64,000 bases of DNA. Origin: Saccharopolyspora erythraea. GTDB taxonomy: Bacteria; Actinomycetota; Actinomycetes; Mycobacteriales; Pseudonocardiaceae. A program made the translations under genes and the position numbers. Shown here piece after piece: positions 21,412-30,314 of this stretch; positions within the stretch are counted from its first letter, which is position 1, and the number at the start of each line of letters is the position of its first letter. The notes beneath the pieces were generated by a model, which saw nothing but the letters and a program-made list of their open reading frames with translations, did no database searches and had not been told where the DNA came from. The stretch covers positions 3,906,001 to 3,970,000 of the forward strand of contig NZ_CP054839.1 of assembly GCF_018141105.1 (NCBI RefSeq). Direction: 5' to 3'.

Positions 21412-22418
21412 GAGGGTTCGCCGCTGCGCGTCGTGGACTGCGCCAGGCGCACCCCGTCGAGGTTCACGCAGTTCAGCACCGAACCGGATTCGAACGCGTC
21501 GACCATCCGCACCGCCTCGGCGGCCACGGCGTGCTGGGCCTGCTCGGTGGAGGCCCCGATGTGGTGGGTGCCGTAGACGTTGGGATGCCGGGCCAGTCGC
21601 GACTCGATGTGCCCCGTCCCGGTCGCGGGCTCGTCGGTGAAGACGTCGATGCCCGCCCGCACGTCCTTCTCCTCCATGGCCGCGATGAGCGCGTCCTCGT
21701 CGAGCAGCTCGCCGCGCGAGGTGTTGAGGATGATCGTGCCCGGCTGCACGTGCGCGAGCAGTTCGGCGTCGACCAGGTTGCGGGTGCCGGAGGTCGCGGG
21801 CACGTGCAGGGAGAGCACGTCGCAGGTCCGCGCGAGCGTGGTCAGGTCGTCGACGAAGCGGATGCCGATCGCACTGGCGCGTTCGGCGGTCTCCGGGCTG
21901 CGGCCGGGTTTGGCCACCGCGTGCACCGTGGTGCCGAACGCCGCGGCACGCTCGGCGAAGGCCAGCCCGATCTGGCCGAGCCCGACGATCCCGACCCGGC
22001 GGCCGTGGATTCCCCGGGCGCGGGAGTAGCGCTTCTTGTCCCAGCGGCCGGCCCGCAGGTCGTCGACGTTGTCGCACACGCTGCGGTCGAGCGCGAGCAT
22101 CAGCGCGAACGCGAGCTCGGCTACCGCGATCGCGTTGCGGCCGGGCACGTTGCAGACGTGGATGCCGCGCTCGGCCGCCGACTCGCAGTCGATGGTGTTG
22201 GTCCCCGAACCCGCGCGGATGACCAGGCGCAGGGAGTCCGCCGCCTCGATCACCGACGCGGGGACCGCGGTGCTGCGCACGACGAGCACTTCGCGGCCGG
22301 TGAGCCGCTCGGGGAGCTGCTCGGTGGTCGTGTCCGGCTGGTAGTCGCAGTCGTGGCCGTGCTCGGTGAGCGCGGCCACGTGCTCGGCGGGGAACGCGTC
22401 GGCGAGCAGAACCCTCAT
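21408..22418 (-). CDS. D-isomer-specific 2-hydroxyacid dehydrogenase (phosphoglycerate dehydrogenase-like)
   Basis: 336 residues. NAD-binding motif VGIVGLGQIGLAFAERAAAFG, active-site regions VIRAGSGTNTID, LSLHVPATSGTRNLVD, ILNTSRGELLDEDAL (Arg), DVFTDEP (Glu) and YGTHHIGASTEQA (catalytic His). It lacks the C-terminal ACT extension of long SerA proteins. Likely reaction: NAD-dependent oxidation of 3-phosphoglycerate or a related 2-hydroxyacid. AGGGAG precedes the ATG. Operon with the DUF1015 gene. Confidence 0.9.
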   Translation of the reverse strand: MRVLLADAFPAEHVAALTEHGHDCDYQPDTTTEQLPERLTGREVLVVRSTAVPASVIEAADSLRLVIRAGSGTNTIDCESAAERGIHVCNVPGRNAIAVAELAFALMLALDRSVCDNVDDLRAGRWDKKRYSRARGIHGRRVGIVGLGQIGLAFAERAAAFGTTVHAVAKPGRSPETAERASAIGIRFVDDLTTLARTCDVLSLHVPATSGTRNLVDAELLAHVQPGTIILNTSRGELLDEDALIAAMEEKDVRAGIDVFTDEPATGTGHIESRLARHPNVYGTHHIGASTEQAQHAVAAEAVRMVDAFESGSVLNCVNLDGVRLAQSTTRSGEPS

Positions 22419-22704
22419 CTGCCACTCCCTAACTGCACCGCCGGGCGTGGGACCCGGCTCGTCGACGGGCGAGCCAGCACTGGTGTTGCTTATTGCGCAC
22501 CCTGCTGCGTATAGCGCAATAGTGACCGCCGTCTCGGAGCGCCGTCAACACCCGCGGGCCGCCGGATGCGGCGGCGAGTCGGTCAGGGCCCGGTGCCAGC
22601 CATGAGTAGCGTCGCGTGCCCGGCATGCGGACCGCCGCGCGGAATTCACCCGATAGTCGTGCGGAGGCGGGTGGGTGTGCTGTCGAACCTGTCGGCAGAG
22701 CTGG

Positions 22705-24111
22705 TCAGGGCCAGGCGAGGACGGCTTCGGCATAGCGCGGCGGCAGGTGCGGCCACGTGAGCGCGGCGCCGTCGAGCCGGCCGGGCGGAGCGATCCCGGT
22801 CCACCCGCCGCCGAGCGGGACCCGGTAGCGGTCGGGTTCCCAGCGCTGCCCGCCGCCGGTGTCGTCGTGGACGCCTTGGTCGAGGAGCCATCGCGCGGTG
22901 CGCGCCAGGGAGAGGCGGACGTGCCGGATCCTTCCGGTGCGTGCTCGTTCGGCGAGCGCGGCCAGCGCGCCGGCGGCGACGAGGTAGCCGGTGGCGTGGT
23001 CGAGGAGCTGGCAGGGCAGCGCGCCAGGGCGGGCGCCGTCCGCGCTGGTCGCCCAGCCGATGCCGGAGGCGATCTGCACCAGGCTGTCGAAGCCGCGGCG
23101 GGTGGCCCACGGACCGCTCGTCCCCCATGCCGAGAGGGTGACGACGACGGTGCCCGGATGCCGTTCGGCCACCTGCTCCGGCTCCAGGCCGAGCGCCCGG
23201 AGCGCGCCGGGCCGGTAACCGGTGACCAGGACGTCGGCCTGGTCGACCAGCGCGTGCAGCATGCGCTGCCCGCTGTCCCCGGTGGCCTCCAGCGCTGCGC
23301 TGGCCTTGCCGATCACGCCGTCGACGGCGTGCAGCGGCAGTTCCGGGCGGTGCGGCGGGTCGACCCGCAGCACGTCGGCCCCGAGGGCCGCCAGCATGCG
23401 GGTGCCGACAGGCCCGGCGATCACCCTGGTCAGATCCAGTACCCGCAGCCCGGACGCAGGCAACGCGCCCGGTGCCGCGCGCAGCGGGACGCGTGCTCCC
23501 GGCTGGTCGAAGGCCACCAGCGGTACGTCCGCCACCGCGCGGCCCCCGTCGCCGCGGCGCCACTCGGTCGCCGTCCGCGCGGCAACCGCGAGTCCGCCCG
23601 CGTCGTAGACCCGGCGCTCGACTTCCAGGGCGGGGAGTTCCGCGATGGCTTCGGCTAGCGCCGTCTCGGTGTCGCCGCGGCCGGGCAGTCCGAAGACGTC
23701 CAGCAGGGCAGCCCGGTGCCAGGGGTAGTTGGCGTGCGTGCGGACCCAGCCGTCGGCCGCGGGCCACAGCCGGGAGAGCGGCGCGAACCCGGCCAGCGCC
23801 CGCCCGTTCGGGTCGCGGAGCAGGGCTTCGCTGAGCACCGCGGCCGCCACGTGACCGGTGTCGACTGCGACCTCGGGCCTGCGGCCGGTCCGCACATGCG
23901 CCAGTTCGGCGGCTGCGGTCAGGCACGCGGCCACCGACGCGACCGCGCAGCCTGCGACGTCCAGCGGCGATCCGAGCACGTGCGGGCGCGGCTCACCGGT
24001 CAGGTCCACCGCCCTGCCGCCGACGACTCCGAGATCGGCGAGCACATCCGCGAGGAGAGCGTCCACGTGCCGATGCTGCCCGGGGAACGGCCCCGGCACC
24101 AGATGCGTCAC
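22705..24111 (-). CDS. CaiB/BaiF-family CoA-transferase
   Basis: 468 residues from the chosen GTG (VTHLVPGPF). The second half has the family-III CoA-transferase landmarks GLRVLDLTRVIAGPVGTRMLAALGADVLRVD, DVLVTGYRPGALRALGL and QLLDHATGYLVAAG; only the key words matter here. The N-terminal ~200 residues are a partial second copy (VDLTGEPRPHVLGSPLDVAG), giving a fused double-domain form. CoA donor and acceptor are unknown. No strong ribosome binding site is seen, so the start could lie 5-15 codons further in. About 290 bases separate it from the dehydrogenase operon, with nothing recognised between. Confidence 0.82.
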   Translation of the reverse strand: MTHLVPGPFPGQHRHVDALLADVLADLGVVGGRAVDLTGEPRPHVLGSPLDVAGCAVASVAACLTAAAELAHVRTGRRPEVAVDTGHVAAAVLSEALLRDPNGRALAGFAPLSRLWPAADGWVRTHANYPWHRAALLDVFGLPGRGDTETALAEAIAELPALEVERRVYDAGGLAVAARTATEWRRGDGGRAVADVPLVAFDQPGARVPLRAAPGALPASGLRVLDLTRVIAGPVGTRMLAALGADVLRVDPPHRPELPLHAVDGVIGKASAALEATGDSGQRMLHALVDQADVLVTGYRPGALRALGLEPEQVAERHPGTVVVTLSAWGTSGPWATRRGFDSLVQIASGIGWATSADGARPGALPCQLLDHATGYLVAAGALAALAERARTGRIRHVRLSLARTARWLLDQGVHDDTGGGQRWEPDRYRVPLGGGWTGIAPPGRLDGAALTWPHLPPRYAEAVLAWP

Positions 24112-24318
24112 ATGCGAGGCATCCGCCGGCGGAGACGGCGAGTGTCGCGAGTGGAGTGCTGCCCGCGGGTTCCATCCGGACGACCTGCTGCGTGTGAAAG
24201 CGGCCGTTCGGTTCATTGATCGCGCGTGGCGCACCTAGCAATCTCCACCAGCATCGGTGGTTCCGCACGGTCGCCGTCCGGAGGCGGGCGGCATGCAACG
24301 AGAACGAGGAGACACGAA

Positions 24319-25338
24319 GTGGCAGAGCCTTCCATGCGACTCAACCGGCGCGGCCTGCTGCGAGCAGGTGCCGGACTCGCCGCTGCCGCCGGACTCGGCG
24401 CGGCGGCGGGCCCGGGCGCCGCGGTGGCGGGTCCGATCGCCGGAGCGACGGGTCCGATCGCCGGAGCGGCGGACGTACCGGCGTCGAAGCGGTTCGACCT
24501 CAAGGCACCGTCGCACGACCTGTTCCGGCACAAGCCGTTGCGCGACGACACGGTGCAGCAGTCCTTCACCTTCGACAACGTCAATCGCCGTCTTTTCGTG
24601 GTGCAGCGCAGGAACGGCACCGGCTCGGCCGCGGGCGACCTGTGCGTGACGCGGCTGGACTTCGCGGGCAACCAGCTCGGGTACATGTACCTGACCGGGT
24701 TCGGCCACGGCGTCTCCATCGCCGCGGAGCCCGTCGGCTCGGCCTCCTACCTGTGGACCGAGGTCGACGCCAACGCCAACGGCTACGGACGCCGGCTCGC
24801 GCGCTTCGAGTTCCGCGACGGCGCGACGCTGCCGAACTCCTCGACGGCGCTGGCGAAGTTCACGCCGGTCGCCGACGCCACCGAGCACACCTGCGCGGTG
24901 GATCCCGTCCACGGCAGGCTCGTCGTCCGCTACCACCGCGGCGGCGCGAAGCGGTTCGCGGTGTACGAGCTGGCCCGGGCTTCGGCCGGTGACTTCGGCA
25001 CCAGACTGGCGGACTTCGCGCAGCCCGCGCTGGGTTCCCCGGCCCCGGTCTTCCAGGGCTACACCGCCCACGGCCGGTACCTGTACCTGCTCGACGGCGA
25101 GTCCTACGACTCCAGCCCGACGCTGAACTCCCGCGTGACCAGCGTCGACATCAACACCGGTGAGATCGCCGAAGGTCCGGTCATCACCAGAGCGGGGGAG
25201 AGCCTGACCTACCGCGAACCAGAGGGGATGGCGGTGTACCGGACCGAGGCGGGCGAGACCCGCCTGTTCCTCGGCTTCGCATCGGGTGCGGCCGGCGACC
25301 GGCGCTGCAACCTGTTCTACAAGAACGTGCTGGTCTGA
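24319..25338 (+). CDS. Tat-exported TagC-like/P68-type beta-propeller protein
   Basis: 339 residues. The twin-arginine signal MRLNRRGLLRAGAGLAAAAG follows a five-residue start (GTG with GAGGAG seven bases upstream). The mature protein carries the propeller signature of proteins labelled teichoic acid biosynthesis protein C and phage P68 receptor-binding protein: QQSFTFDNVNRRLFV, YMYLTGFGHGVSI, YREPEGMAVY, LFLGFASGAAGDRR. No catalytic residues can be named. A surface, cell-wall or glycan-binding role is inferred. Confidence 0.8.
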   Translation: MAEPSMRLNRRGLLRAGAGLAAAAGLGAAAGPGAAVAGPIAGATGPIAGAADVPASKRFDLKAPSHDLFRHKPLRDDTVQQSFTFDNVNRRLFVVQRRNGTGSAAGDLCVTRLDFAGNQLGYMYLTGFGHGVSIAAEPVGSASYLWTEVDANANGYGRRLARFEFRDGATLPNSSTALAKFTPVADATEHTCAVDPVHGRLVVRYHRGGAKRFAVYELARASAGDFGTRLADFAQPALGSPAPVFQGYTAHGRYLYLLDGESYDSSPTLNSRVTSVDINTGEIAEGPVITRAGESLTYREPEGMAVYRTEAGETRLFLGFASGAAGDRRCNLFYKNVLV

Positions 25339-25411
25339 GTGCCTGTCTTTGGACTCACCTCGCGTGGCGCTCAGAGGCTGTTTTTTGAACTCGCCTTGGT
25401 GGGAGAGGTGT

Positions 25412-25494
25412 GGGTGGCGGAACCTCAGGCGTGCTCTCGCTGCGGGATCTCTTTCTCATGTATGCCGGGCTCCGGGATCTTCTCTCTCACGTAT
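25412..25494. repeat. Dispersed repeat copy plus imperfect tandem repeat
   Basis: GGGTGGCGGAACCTCAG at 25412-25428 occurs again at 41106-41122, and weaker similarity (about 11 of 18 bases) continues downstream. Just after it are two imperfect tandem units of about 21 bases (25443-25463 and 25473-25494), both starting CGGGATCT and ending CRYGTAT. The block lies between convergent genes, so it may also act in termination. Confidence 0.55.
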
Positions 25495-25499
25495 CGCCA

Positions 25500-26126
25500 T
25501 CAGCTTTCCGGCGCCGGCGCGGCCCGTCGGCGTCGGCGCGTCACGGCGTACCACACGATCACCACCGCGACCGCGACCCCGAAGACCAGCAGCCCGATGC
25601 TGGTCGAGTCGCGGTCCCCCTTCACGATGCGCCCCGCGCCGTAGGACGCCGGACCCACCGCGAGGACGAACGCGGTCGTCGTGATGAGGTTCCACACGAC
25701 GAACTGCGAGAACTTCATCTTCGCGGCACCGGAGATCATCGCGGTGGTGAAGAACACCGCCAGCCTGCCCCACTTCGCGTAGAGGCGTTCGCCCTGAACC
25801 AGCACCTTCTGTCGTTTTTCCAGCCCTCGGCCGGGGCGGAGCAGGAGGCGGCGGCCCCACCGCACCCCGATCTGGTAGCCGACGATCCCGCCCGCCTCGC
25901 CGCCGAGCACCGACACGACCAGCACCGGGATGAGGTCGAGGTGGCCGTGGGCGGCGAGCACGGCCGCACCTCCCACCGACACCGTGCCGATGAACGGCAC
26001 ACCCGCCGACGAGAGCAGGACGAGCACGAACAGCAGGAAGTACGCCCAGAGCCCGAAGCGCTCGCCGGGTGGCGCGGGCGCGTCGGGCCACGAGGCGAAC
26101 ACCGCGGGAACTGACGTTCGCACCAT
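25500..26126 (-). CDS. DedA-family membrane protein
   Basis: 208 residues. Pattern of the DedA/SNARE-associated family: a first helix (FLLFVLVLLSSAGVPFIG), a re-entrant GG segment (VLVVSVLGGEAGGIVGYQIGVRWGRR), then FFTTAMISGAAKMKFSQFVVWN and two terminal helices. DedA proteins are linked to lipid flipping and membrane homeostasis. The ATG follows GAGG; a GTG two codons upstream is also possible. Divergent from the GAP-family gene. Confidence 0.85.
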   Translation of the reverse strand: MVRTSVPAVFASWPDAPAPPGERFGLWAYFLLFVLVLLSSAGVPFIGTVSVGGAAVLAAHGHLDLIPVLVVSVLGGEAGGIVGYQIGVRWGRRLLLRPGRGLEKRQKVLVQGERLYAKWGRLAVFFTTAMISGAAKMKFSQFVVWNLITTTAFVLAVGPASYGAGRIVKGDRDSTSIGLLVFGVAVAVVIVWYAVTRRRRRAAPAPES

Positions 26127-26315
26127 CGGCACCTCGCACCCGGTGGCGGTTCCTCACCGACGGGCGGGGCGGTCCGCACGCCACGCGGCCGTGCCGCGTG
26201 CGACCACAATGCGCGCCGCGCGCGGGCGACGCCAGTGGAACGCCCGCCGAGCATGGCGGTCCACCGAGCGGGGTACCCGTGCGGCGAACTGACCGCGGCG
26301 GCGTGGGGGGAAGCC

Positions 26316-26954
26316 GTGACTCTGCAGATCCTGCCCCTGGCCATCACGATGATGGCCGGCCCGCAGATCATGTCGGCGATCGTGCTGGTCACCTCGCAGC
26401 GGGCGGTGCGCGCCTCGCTGGCGTTCCTGCTGGGCGTGGCGGTGGCCGCGACCGCGGGCATCGCGGTGACGCGCGGGCTCGCCGCGCTGCTCGGCAACGC
26501 CGTGCACATCGACGGGGAGTCCCACACCGCGAGCGTCGTCGGCAAGGTGGTGCAGATCGTCCTCGTCGGTCTGCTGATCCTGCTCGCGGTCAAGAACTAC
26601 GTGCAGCGGAGCACGTCCAAGCCGCCGAAGTGGCTCAGCACCCTGCTGACCGCCTCACCGGCGACCGCGTTCAAGACCGGCCTCGTGCTGATCCTGACCA
26701 TGCCGTCGGACGTGATCATCATGCTGACGGTCGGCACGAACCTGGAGCACCGCGACCTGGGACTGGTCGCGGCCGTGCCGTTCATCGCGCTCACCGTGCT
26801 GATCGCCGCGCTGCCGCTCATCGCCTACCTGCTGTTCCACCGGCGGGCGGTCACCGCCATGCCGAAGGTCCGGGAGTGGATGAACAGCAACAGCTGGCTC
26901 ATCAACATCGTCGTCTGCGGCATCTTCATCGCACTCGTGCTCTCCGGCGGGTAG
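26316..26954 (+). CDS. GAP/Sap-family (LysE-like) membrane protein
   Basis: 212 residues with six predicted helices: ILPLAITMMAGPQIMSAIVL, ASLAFLLGVAVAATAGIAV, VVQIVLVGLLILLAV, the middle FKTGLVLILTMPSDVIIM, LVAAVPFIALTVLIAALPLI and INIVVCGIFIALVL. This resembles the GAP family related to sulfolipid-1-addressing proteins of mycobacteria. Substrate unknown; export of a small molecule or lipid is possible. The GTG start follows GGGGGGAA. It converges with the AI-2E-type gene after 7 bases. Confidence 0.78.
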   Translation: MTLQILPLAITMMAGPQIMSAIVLVTSQRAVRASLAFLLGVAVAATAGIAVTRGLAALLGNAVHIDGESHTASVVGKVVQIVLVGLLILLAVKNYVQRSTSKPPKWLSTLLTASPATAFKTGLVLILTMPSDVIIMLTVGTNLEHRDLGLVAAVPFIALTVLIAALPLIAYLLFHRRAVTAMPKVREWMNSNSWLINIVVCGIFIALVLSGG

Positions 26955-26961
26955 CGCCCGG

Positions 26962-28047
26962 CTAGCTCTCGATGCGGGTGCGGCTGACCCGGTCGGACAC
27001 CAGGAACGCGCCGGCCCAGCGGGCGTTGGGGTCGCAGTCGACAAGCACGGCCTTGGCCAGCAGGGTCAGCGGGATGGCCAGGATCGCCCCGAGCGCGCCG
27101 ATGACCCACGTCCAGAACACCAGCGACAGCAGCGTCACGGTCACCGACAGTCCGACCGCGTCACCGACGAAGCGCGGCTGGATGATGCTCTGGATCACGA
27201 AGTTCAGCACGCAGTAGACCACCACGACGGTGACCGCCAGCTCCCATCCGCCCTGCAGGAGCGCGAGCAGGGCCGGAGGCACCACGCCGAGGATGAAGCC
27301 GATGTTGGGGATGTAGTTCGTCACGAACGCCAGCAGTCCCCACAGGATCGGCAGCGGCACCCCGAGGAGCAGCAGCGCGATCACGTCCAGCACCGCGACG
27401 ATCCCGCCGAACACCGTGGAGACCACCAGGTAGCTGCGCGTACCGAGGGTGAAGTCGCGCAGCGCCTGGGCCACCTCGGGGTGGCCGTCGGCGACCATGG
27501 CCATCCGGGTCCCCACGGCACCGGTCTCGACGCTGATGAACAGCAGCAGCGCCAGCAGGAACACCAGGTTGGTGCCCACACTGGCCACACCGGACAGCAG
27601 CGAGCCGACGAGTCCGGTGAGCTTGCCGAAGTCGACCTTCCCCGCCGCGTTCTTCACCTGTTCGGGGCCGATGCCGAACCGCGCCAGCTCGTGCGTCAGG
27701 CCGGCCAGGAGCGCTTCGGCGCGCGAGGTGTACTGGGGCAGGATCGTGGCCAGGCGGGCGATCGACAGCAGCACCACGACGGCGAAGGTGATCAGCACCG
27801 CGTACACCAGCACGACCAGCACGACAGTGGCCAGCCAGCGCGGCACGCCCTTGCGGACCAGCCACACCGGCACCGGGTTCGTGGCGATGACGATGGTCAG
27901 CGCCAGGAAGGTCGGCGCGATCAGCCACGACGCCGACCGCATCCCGGCCACGACCACGACGACCGCCGCCATCCCGAGCAGCACGGTCAGCGCTCTGGGG
28001 AGCCGGTTGTCGCCCGGCTGCACCGGGCCGGCGGAACCATTCGCCAC
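26962..28047 (-). CDS. AI-2E-family transporter
   Basis: 361 residues. Helices at both ends and a soluble insertion of about 60 residues between the early and later segments; landmarks VPLPILWGLLAFVTNYIPNIG and QPRFVGDAVGLSVTVTLLSL, where P-x-x-V/I-G is the family hallmark. Members include TqsA and many uncharacterised permeases; cargo is not predictable. The GTG (VANGSAG) is chosen because the sequence before it is protein-unlike, but it has no good ribosome binding site, so the start may shift slightly. Confidence 0.83.
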   Translation of the reverse strand: MANGSAGPVQPGDNRLPRALTVLLGMAAVVVVVAGMRSASWLIAPTFLALTIVIATNPVPVWLVRKGVPRWLATVVLVVLVYAVLITFAVVVLLSIARLATILPQYTSRAEALLAGLTHELARFGIGPEQVKNAAGKVDFGKLTGLVGSLLSGVASVGTNLVFLLALLLFISVETGAVGTRMAMVADGHPEVAQALRDFTLGTRSYLVVSTVFGGIVAVLDVIALLLLGVPLPILWGLLAFVTNYIPNIGFILGVVPPALLALLQGGWELAVTVVVVYCVLNFVIQSIIQPRFVGDAVGLSVTVTLLSLVFWTWVIGALGAILAIPLTLLAKAVLVDCDPNARWAGAFLVSDRVSRTRIES

Positions 28048-28305
28048 CTGGTCAACGTAAGAGCTGGCGCGGCAACGCGCCCGGCGTGCGCGCTGGAGCA
28101 CCGGCGTCCGCGCCGGGTGCCCACATTCGGTTGCGCTCAGCGGCGGCACTCGCCATGGCGGTGAAATCACCCGCTCGTGCCACCGGGAAGAGGCATGGCG
28201 TTCCTCCGGCGTGGGAGCATCGCGGGCGCCGGGCGCGCGGTGTCCTGGGTCCGCGGCGGTGCGCTCGCGGCGGCCGGAGGCGTCCCGCACCGTCGAGGAG
28301 GCGTG

Positions 28306-28842
28306 ATGAACTGGCGCGACGAGCTGCTCGGCCAGCTCGACTTCTACTGGGAGCACCAGCTGTGGCCCCGGCTCGAGGGGCTTACCGACGACGAGTACTT
28401 CTGGGAGCCGGTCGAGGGCTGCTGGAGCGTGCGCGTGCAGGACGACGGCACGTTCATGATCGACTGGGCGTGGCCGGTGCCCGAGCCGCCGCCGGTCACC
28501 ACCATCGCCTGGCGGCTGGCCCACATCGCCGTCCAGGTCTTCGGCATCCGCGCCAGCGCCCACTTCGGCGACGGTTCGCTGACCCTCGCCTCCGCCCGGT
28601 GGCCCGGTGATGCCGCCACCGCCCTGGCCATGCTCGAGACGAACTACCGCGCGTGGCGCGAAGGGGTGCTCGGGCTCGACGATGCCGCGCTCGCCTCGCC
28701 GGTCGGCGAAGCGGAAGGGCCGTGGGCGGACCACCCCTACATCACGCTGGTCCTGCACATCACGAGGGAGACCGTGCACCACGGCGCCGAGGTGGCGCTG
28801 CTGAGGGACCTGTACCGAGCGGGGCGTGCCTTGTCGTCCTGA
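28306..28842 (+). CDS. DinB-family protein
   Basis: 178 residues of the DinB/YfiT four-helix metal-binding fold. The three metal-binding histidines can be placed in WRLAHIAVQV, in the HF of RASAHFGDG (less certain) and in RETVHHGAEVALLRDL. Related proteins include mycothiol-dependent enzymes and stress-induced proteins; the reaction here is unknown. Start ATG preceded by GAGGAGG at a good distance; codons upstream of it are not coding-like. Confidence 0.82.
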   Translation: MNWRDELLGQLDFYWEHQLWPRLEGLTDDEYFWEPVEGCWSVRVQDDGTFMIDWAWPVPEPPPVTTIAWRLAHIAVQVFGIRASAHFGDGSLTLASARWPGDAATALAMLETNYRAWREGVLGLDDAALASPVGEAEGPWADHPYITLVLHITRETVHHGAEVALLRDLYRAGRALSS

Positions 28843-28895
28843 CGCGGGGCATCGGCGGCCGCTGCGCCGGTCTCCCATCCATCGCCGTTCACGTC

Positions 28896-28936
28896 TTGTA
28901 ATAGCAGGTCAGTGATGTTATGCATGAGTCATGCAT
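28896..28936 (+). promoter_or_regulatory. Promoter and operator of the MarR-EamA operon
   Basis: TTGTAA (28896-28901) and TATGCA (28919-28924) are 17 bases apart. Overlapping the second is a perfect 17-base dyad, ATGCATGAGTCATGCAT (28920-28936), which also covers the MarR start codon at 28931. The start codon lies about seven bases after the -10, so the transcript is probably leaderless and the dyad is a likely autoregulatory MarR operator. Confidence 0.65.
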
Positions 28937-29476
28937 GACACCGGACGGCTGGGGAACCTGCTCGGGGCCGCGGCGCTGGCGGTCAGCGACCGGCTCCTGG
29001 CCGGCGCGACGGCCGCGGCCGGCACCAGTGCTAGCGGCGCCGCCGCGCTGGTGGTCCTGGCCGACGCGGCGGGGCTGAGCGTGACCGAGCTGGGTCGCCG
29101 CGTCGGGCTGAGCCAGTCGGCTGCCGCGCGCATGGTCGACGCACTGGAGAAGCAGGGCCTGGTGCGCCGCGAGGCCACCTGGGGCAAGGCGGTGGCGGTG
29201 CGGCTCACCGACGCCGGGCGGGAGACCGCCGACGGCCTGCTCGGTGCCCGTGGCGGCGCGCTCGGCGAGGTCGTGGGCGCGCTCGACCGTGCGGAGCGCG
29301 AGCAGTTGGAGCAGCTGCTCGCCAAGCTGCTCACCGGCCTGTACCGCCGCTCCGGCGACGCCGAGCGGCTCTGCCGGCTGTGCGACCGGGGTTCCTGCGT
29401 CGCCCGCGGCGCCGTCTGCCCGGTGGGTCGGGCCGACCGGGAGCACCGCGCCCGGGAAGGGTTCGGCGATGGGTGA
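28931..29476 (+). CDS. MarR-family regulator with C-terminal cysteine cluster
   Basis: 181 residues. Winged-helix core LSVTELGRRVGLSQSAAARMVDALEKQGLVRRE (recognition helix around SQSAAARMVDAL), then a C-terminal extension CRLCDRGSCVARGAVC with four cysteines that could bind metal or sense redox state. It overlaps the following EamA transporter gene by eight bases and almost certainly regulates it. The start codon lies inside the operator dyad; no ribosome binding site, consistent with leaderless translation. Confidence 0.85.
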   Translation: MHDTGRLGNLLGAAALAVSDRLLAGATAAAGTSASGAAALVVLADAAGLSVTELGRRVGLSQSAAARMVDALEKQGLVRREATWGKAVAVRLTDAGRETADGLLGARGGALGEVVGALDRAEREQLEQLLAKLLTGLYRRSGDAERLCRLCDRGSCVARGAVCPVGRADREHRAREGFGDG

Positions 29477-30314
29477 GGTGCTCGCACTGCTGTCGGCGCT
29501 TTGCTTCGGCAGCACGCACTTCCTCGGCGGGCTGCTCGCGCGCCAGGCGGACAGCGCGGCCGTGGCGTTGGTCGCGCAGGCGGCCGGCACGGTGCTGGTC
29601 CTCGGTGTCGCCCCGTGGGTCGCGGCGACCGAGGTGAGCCCGCCGCCGCTGCTGTGGGGCTCGCTTTCCGGGGTGGGCACCGGCGTGGGCGTGGTGTTCC
29701 TCTACCGGGCGATGAGCGCCGGTGCCTTCAGCGTCGTGGCGCCGTTGAGCGATGTCGCCGCGGTCGTACTGCCGGTGCTGGTCGGCGTCGCGCTGCTGGG
29801 GGACCGCCCCGAGGCGCTGACGTGGTGCGGGATCGCCGCCGCCGCGCCCGCGCTCTGGCTCGTCTCCCGTTCCGGCTCCGATGGCGGTGCTGGCAGGAGC
29901 CGCTCCGCTGCCGGTGTCCGGGACGCGCTGGTCGCGGGCGGTGGCTTCGCCCTGCAGTTCATCGCGTTGGCGCAGGTGGACCCCGCCGCCGGTTTGTGGC
30001 CCGTGGTGGCCAGCCGCGCGGCGTCGGTGCTGGTGATCCTGCCGCTGGTGCTGCGCCGTCCGGCGCGGCTGCGGTTGCGACCCGCCGTCGCCTGCGGCGC
30101 CGTCGCGGCGGGAGCGTTGGGGAGCCTGGCCATCGTGCTGTTCACGTTGGCCGCCCGCGAGCAACTGCTGTCGGTCGCGGTCGTGCTCACGGCCCTGTAC
30201 CCGGCCATCCCGGTGCTGCTGGGGCTGGTCGTGCTCGGTGAGAGGCTGACCCGCGCCCGCCGCGCCGGGCTGCTGTGCGCGGCGTCGGCCGTGGCACTGA
30301 TCTCGCTGCCCTGA
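29469..30314 (+). CDS. EamA/DMT-family transporter
   Basis: 281 residues with ten predicted helices in two five-helix halves, as expected for drug/metabolite transporters; the second half includes LFTLAAREQLLSVAVVLTALYPAIPVLLG, whose short core ALYPAIPVLLG matches the EamA motif. Start ATG within the end of the MarR gene. Coupling to a cysteine-containing MarR suggests inducible efflux of a toxic or reactive compound (inference). Confidence 0.87.
   Translation: MGEVLALLSALCFGSTHFLGGLLARQADSAAVALVAQAAGTVLVLGVAPWVAATEVSPPPLLWGSLSGVGTGVGVVFLYRAMSAGAFSVVAPLSDVAAVVLPVLVGVALLGDRPEALTWCGIAAAAPALWLVSRSGSDGGAGRSRSAAGVRDALVAGGGFALQFIALAQVDPAAGLWPVVASRAASVLVILPLVLRRPARLRLRPAVACGAVAAGALGSLAIVLFTLAAREQLLSVAVVLTALYPAIPVLLGLVVLGERLTRARRAGLLCAASAVALISLP

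Noticed and set aside
20365-22425. 686-codon minus frame reading through the dehydrogenase into DUF1015
   Set aside because: The first half is the wrong frame of the dehydrogenase; the true DUF1015 start is the GTG at 21411 overlapping the dehydrogenase stop.
26962-28878. Extended start for the AI-2E transporter, giving 638 residues
   Set aside because: The added N-terminal 277 residues are low-complexity and overlap the DinB gene on the other strand.
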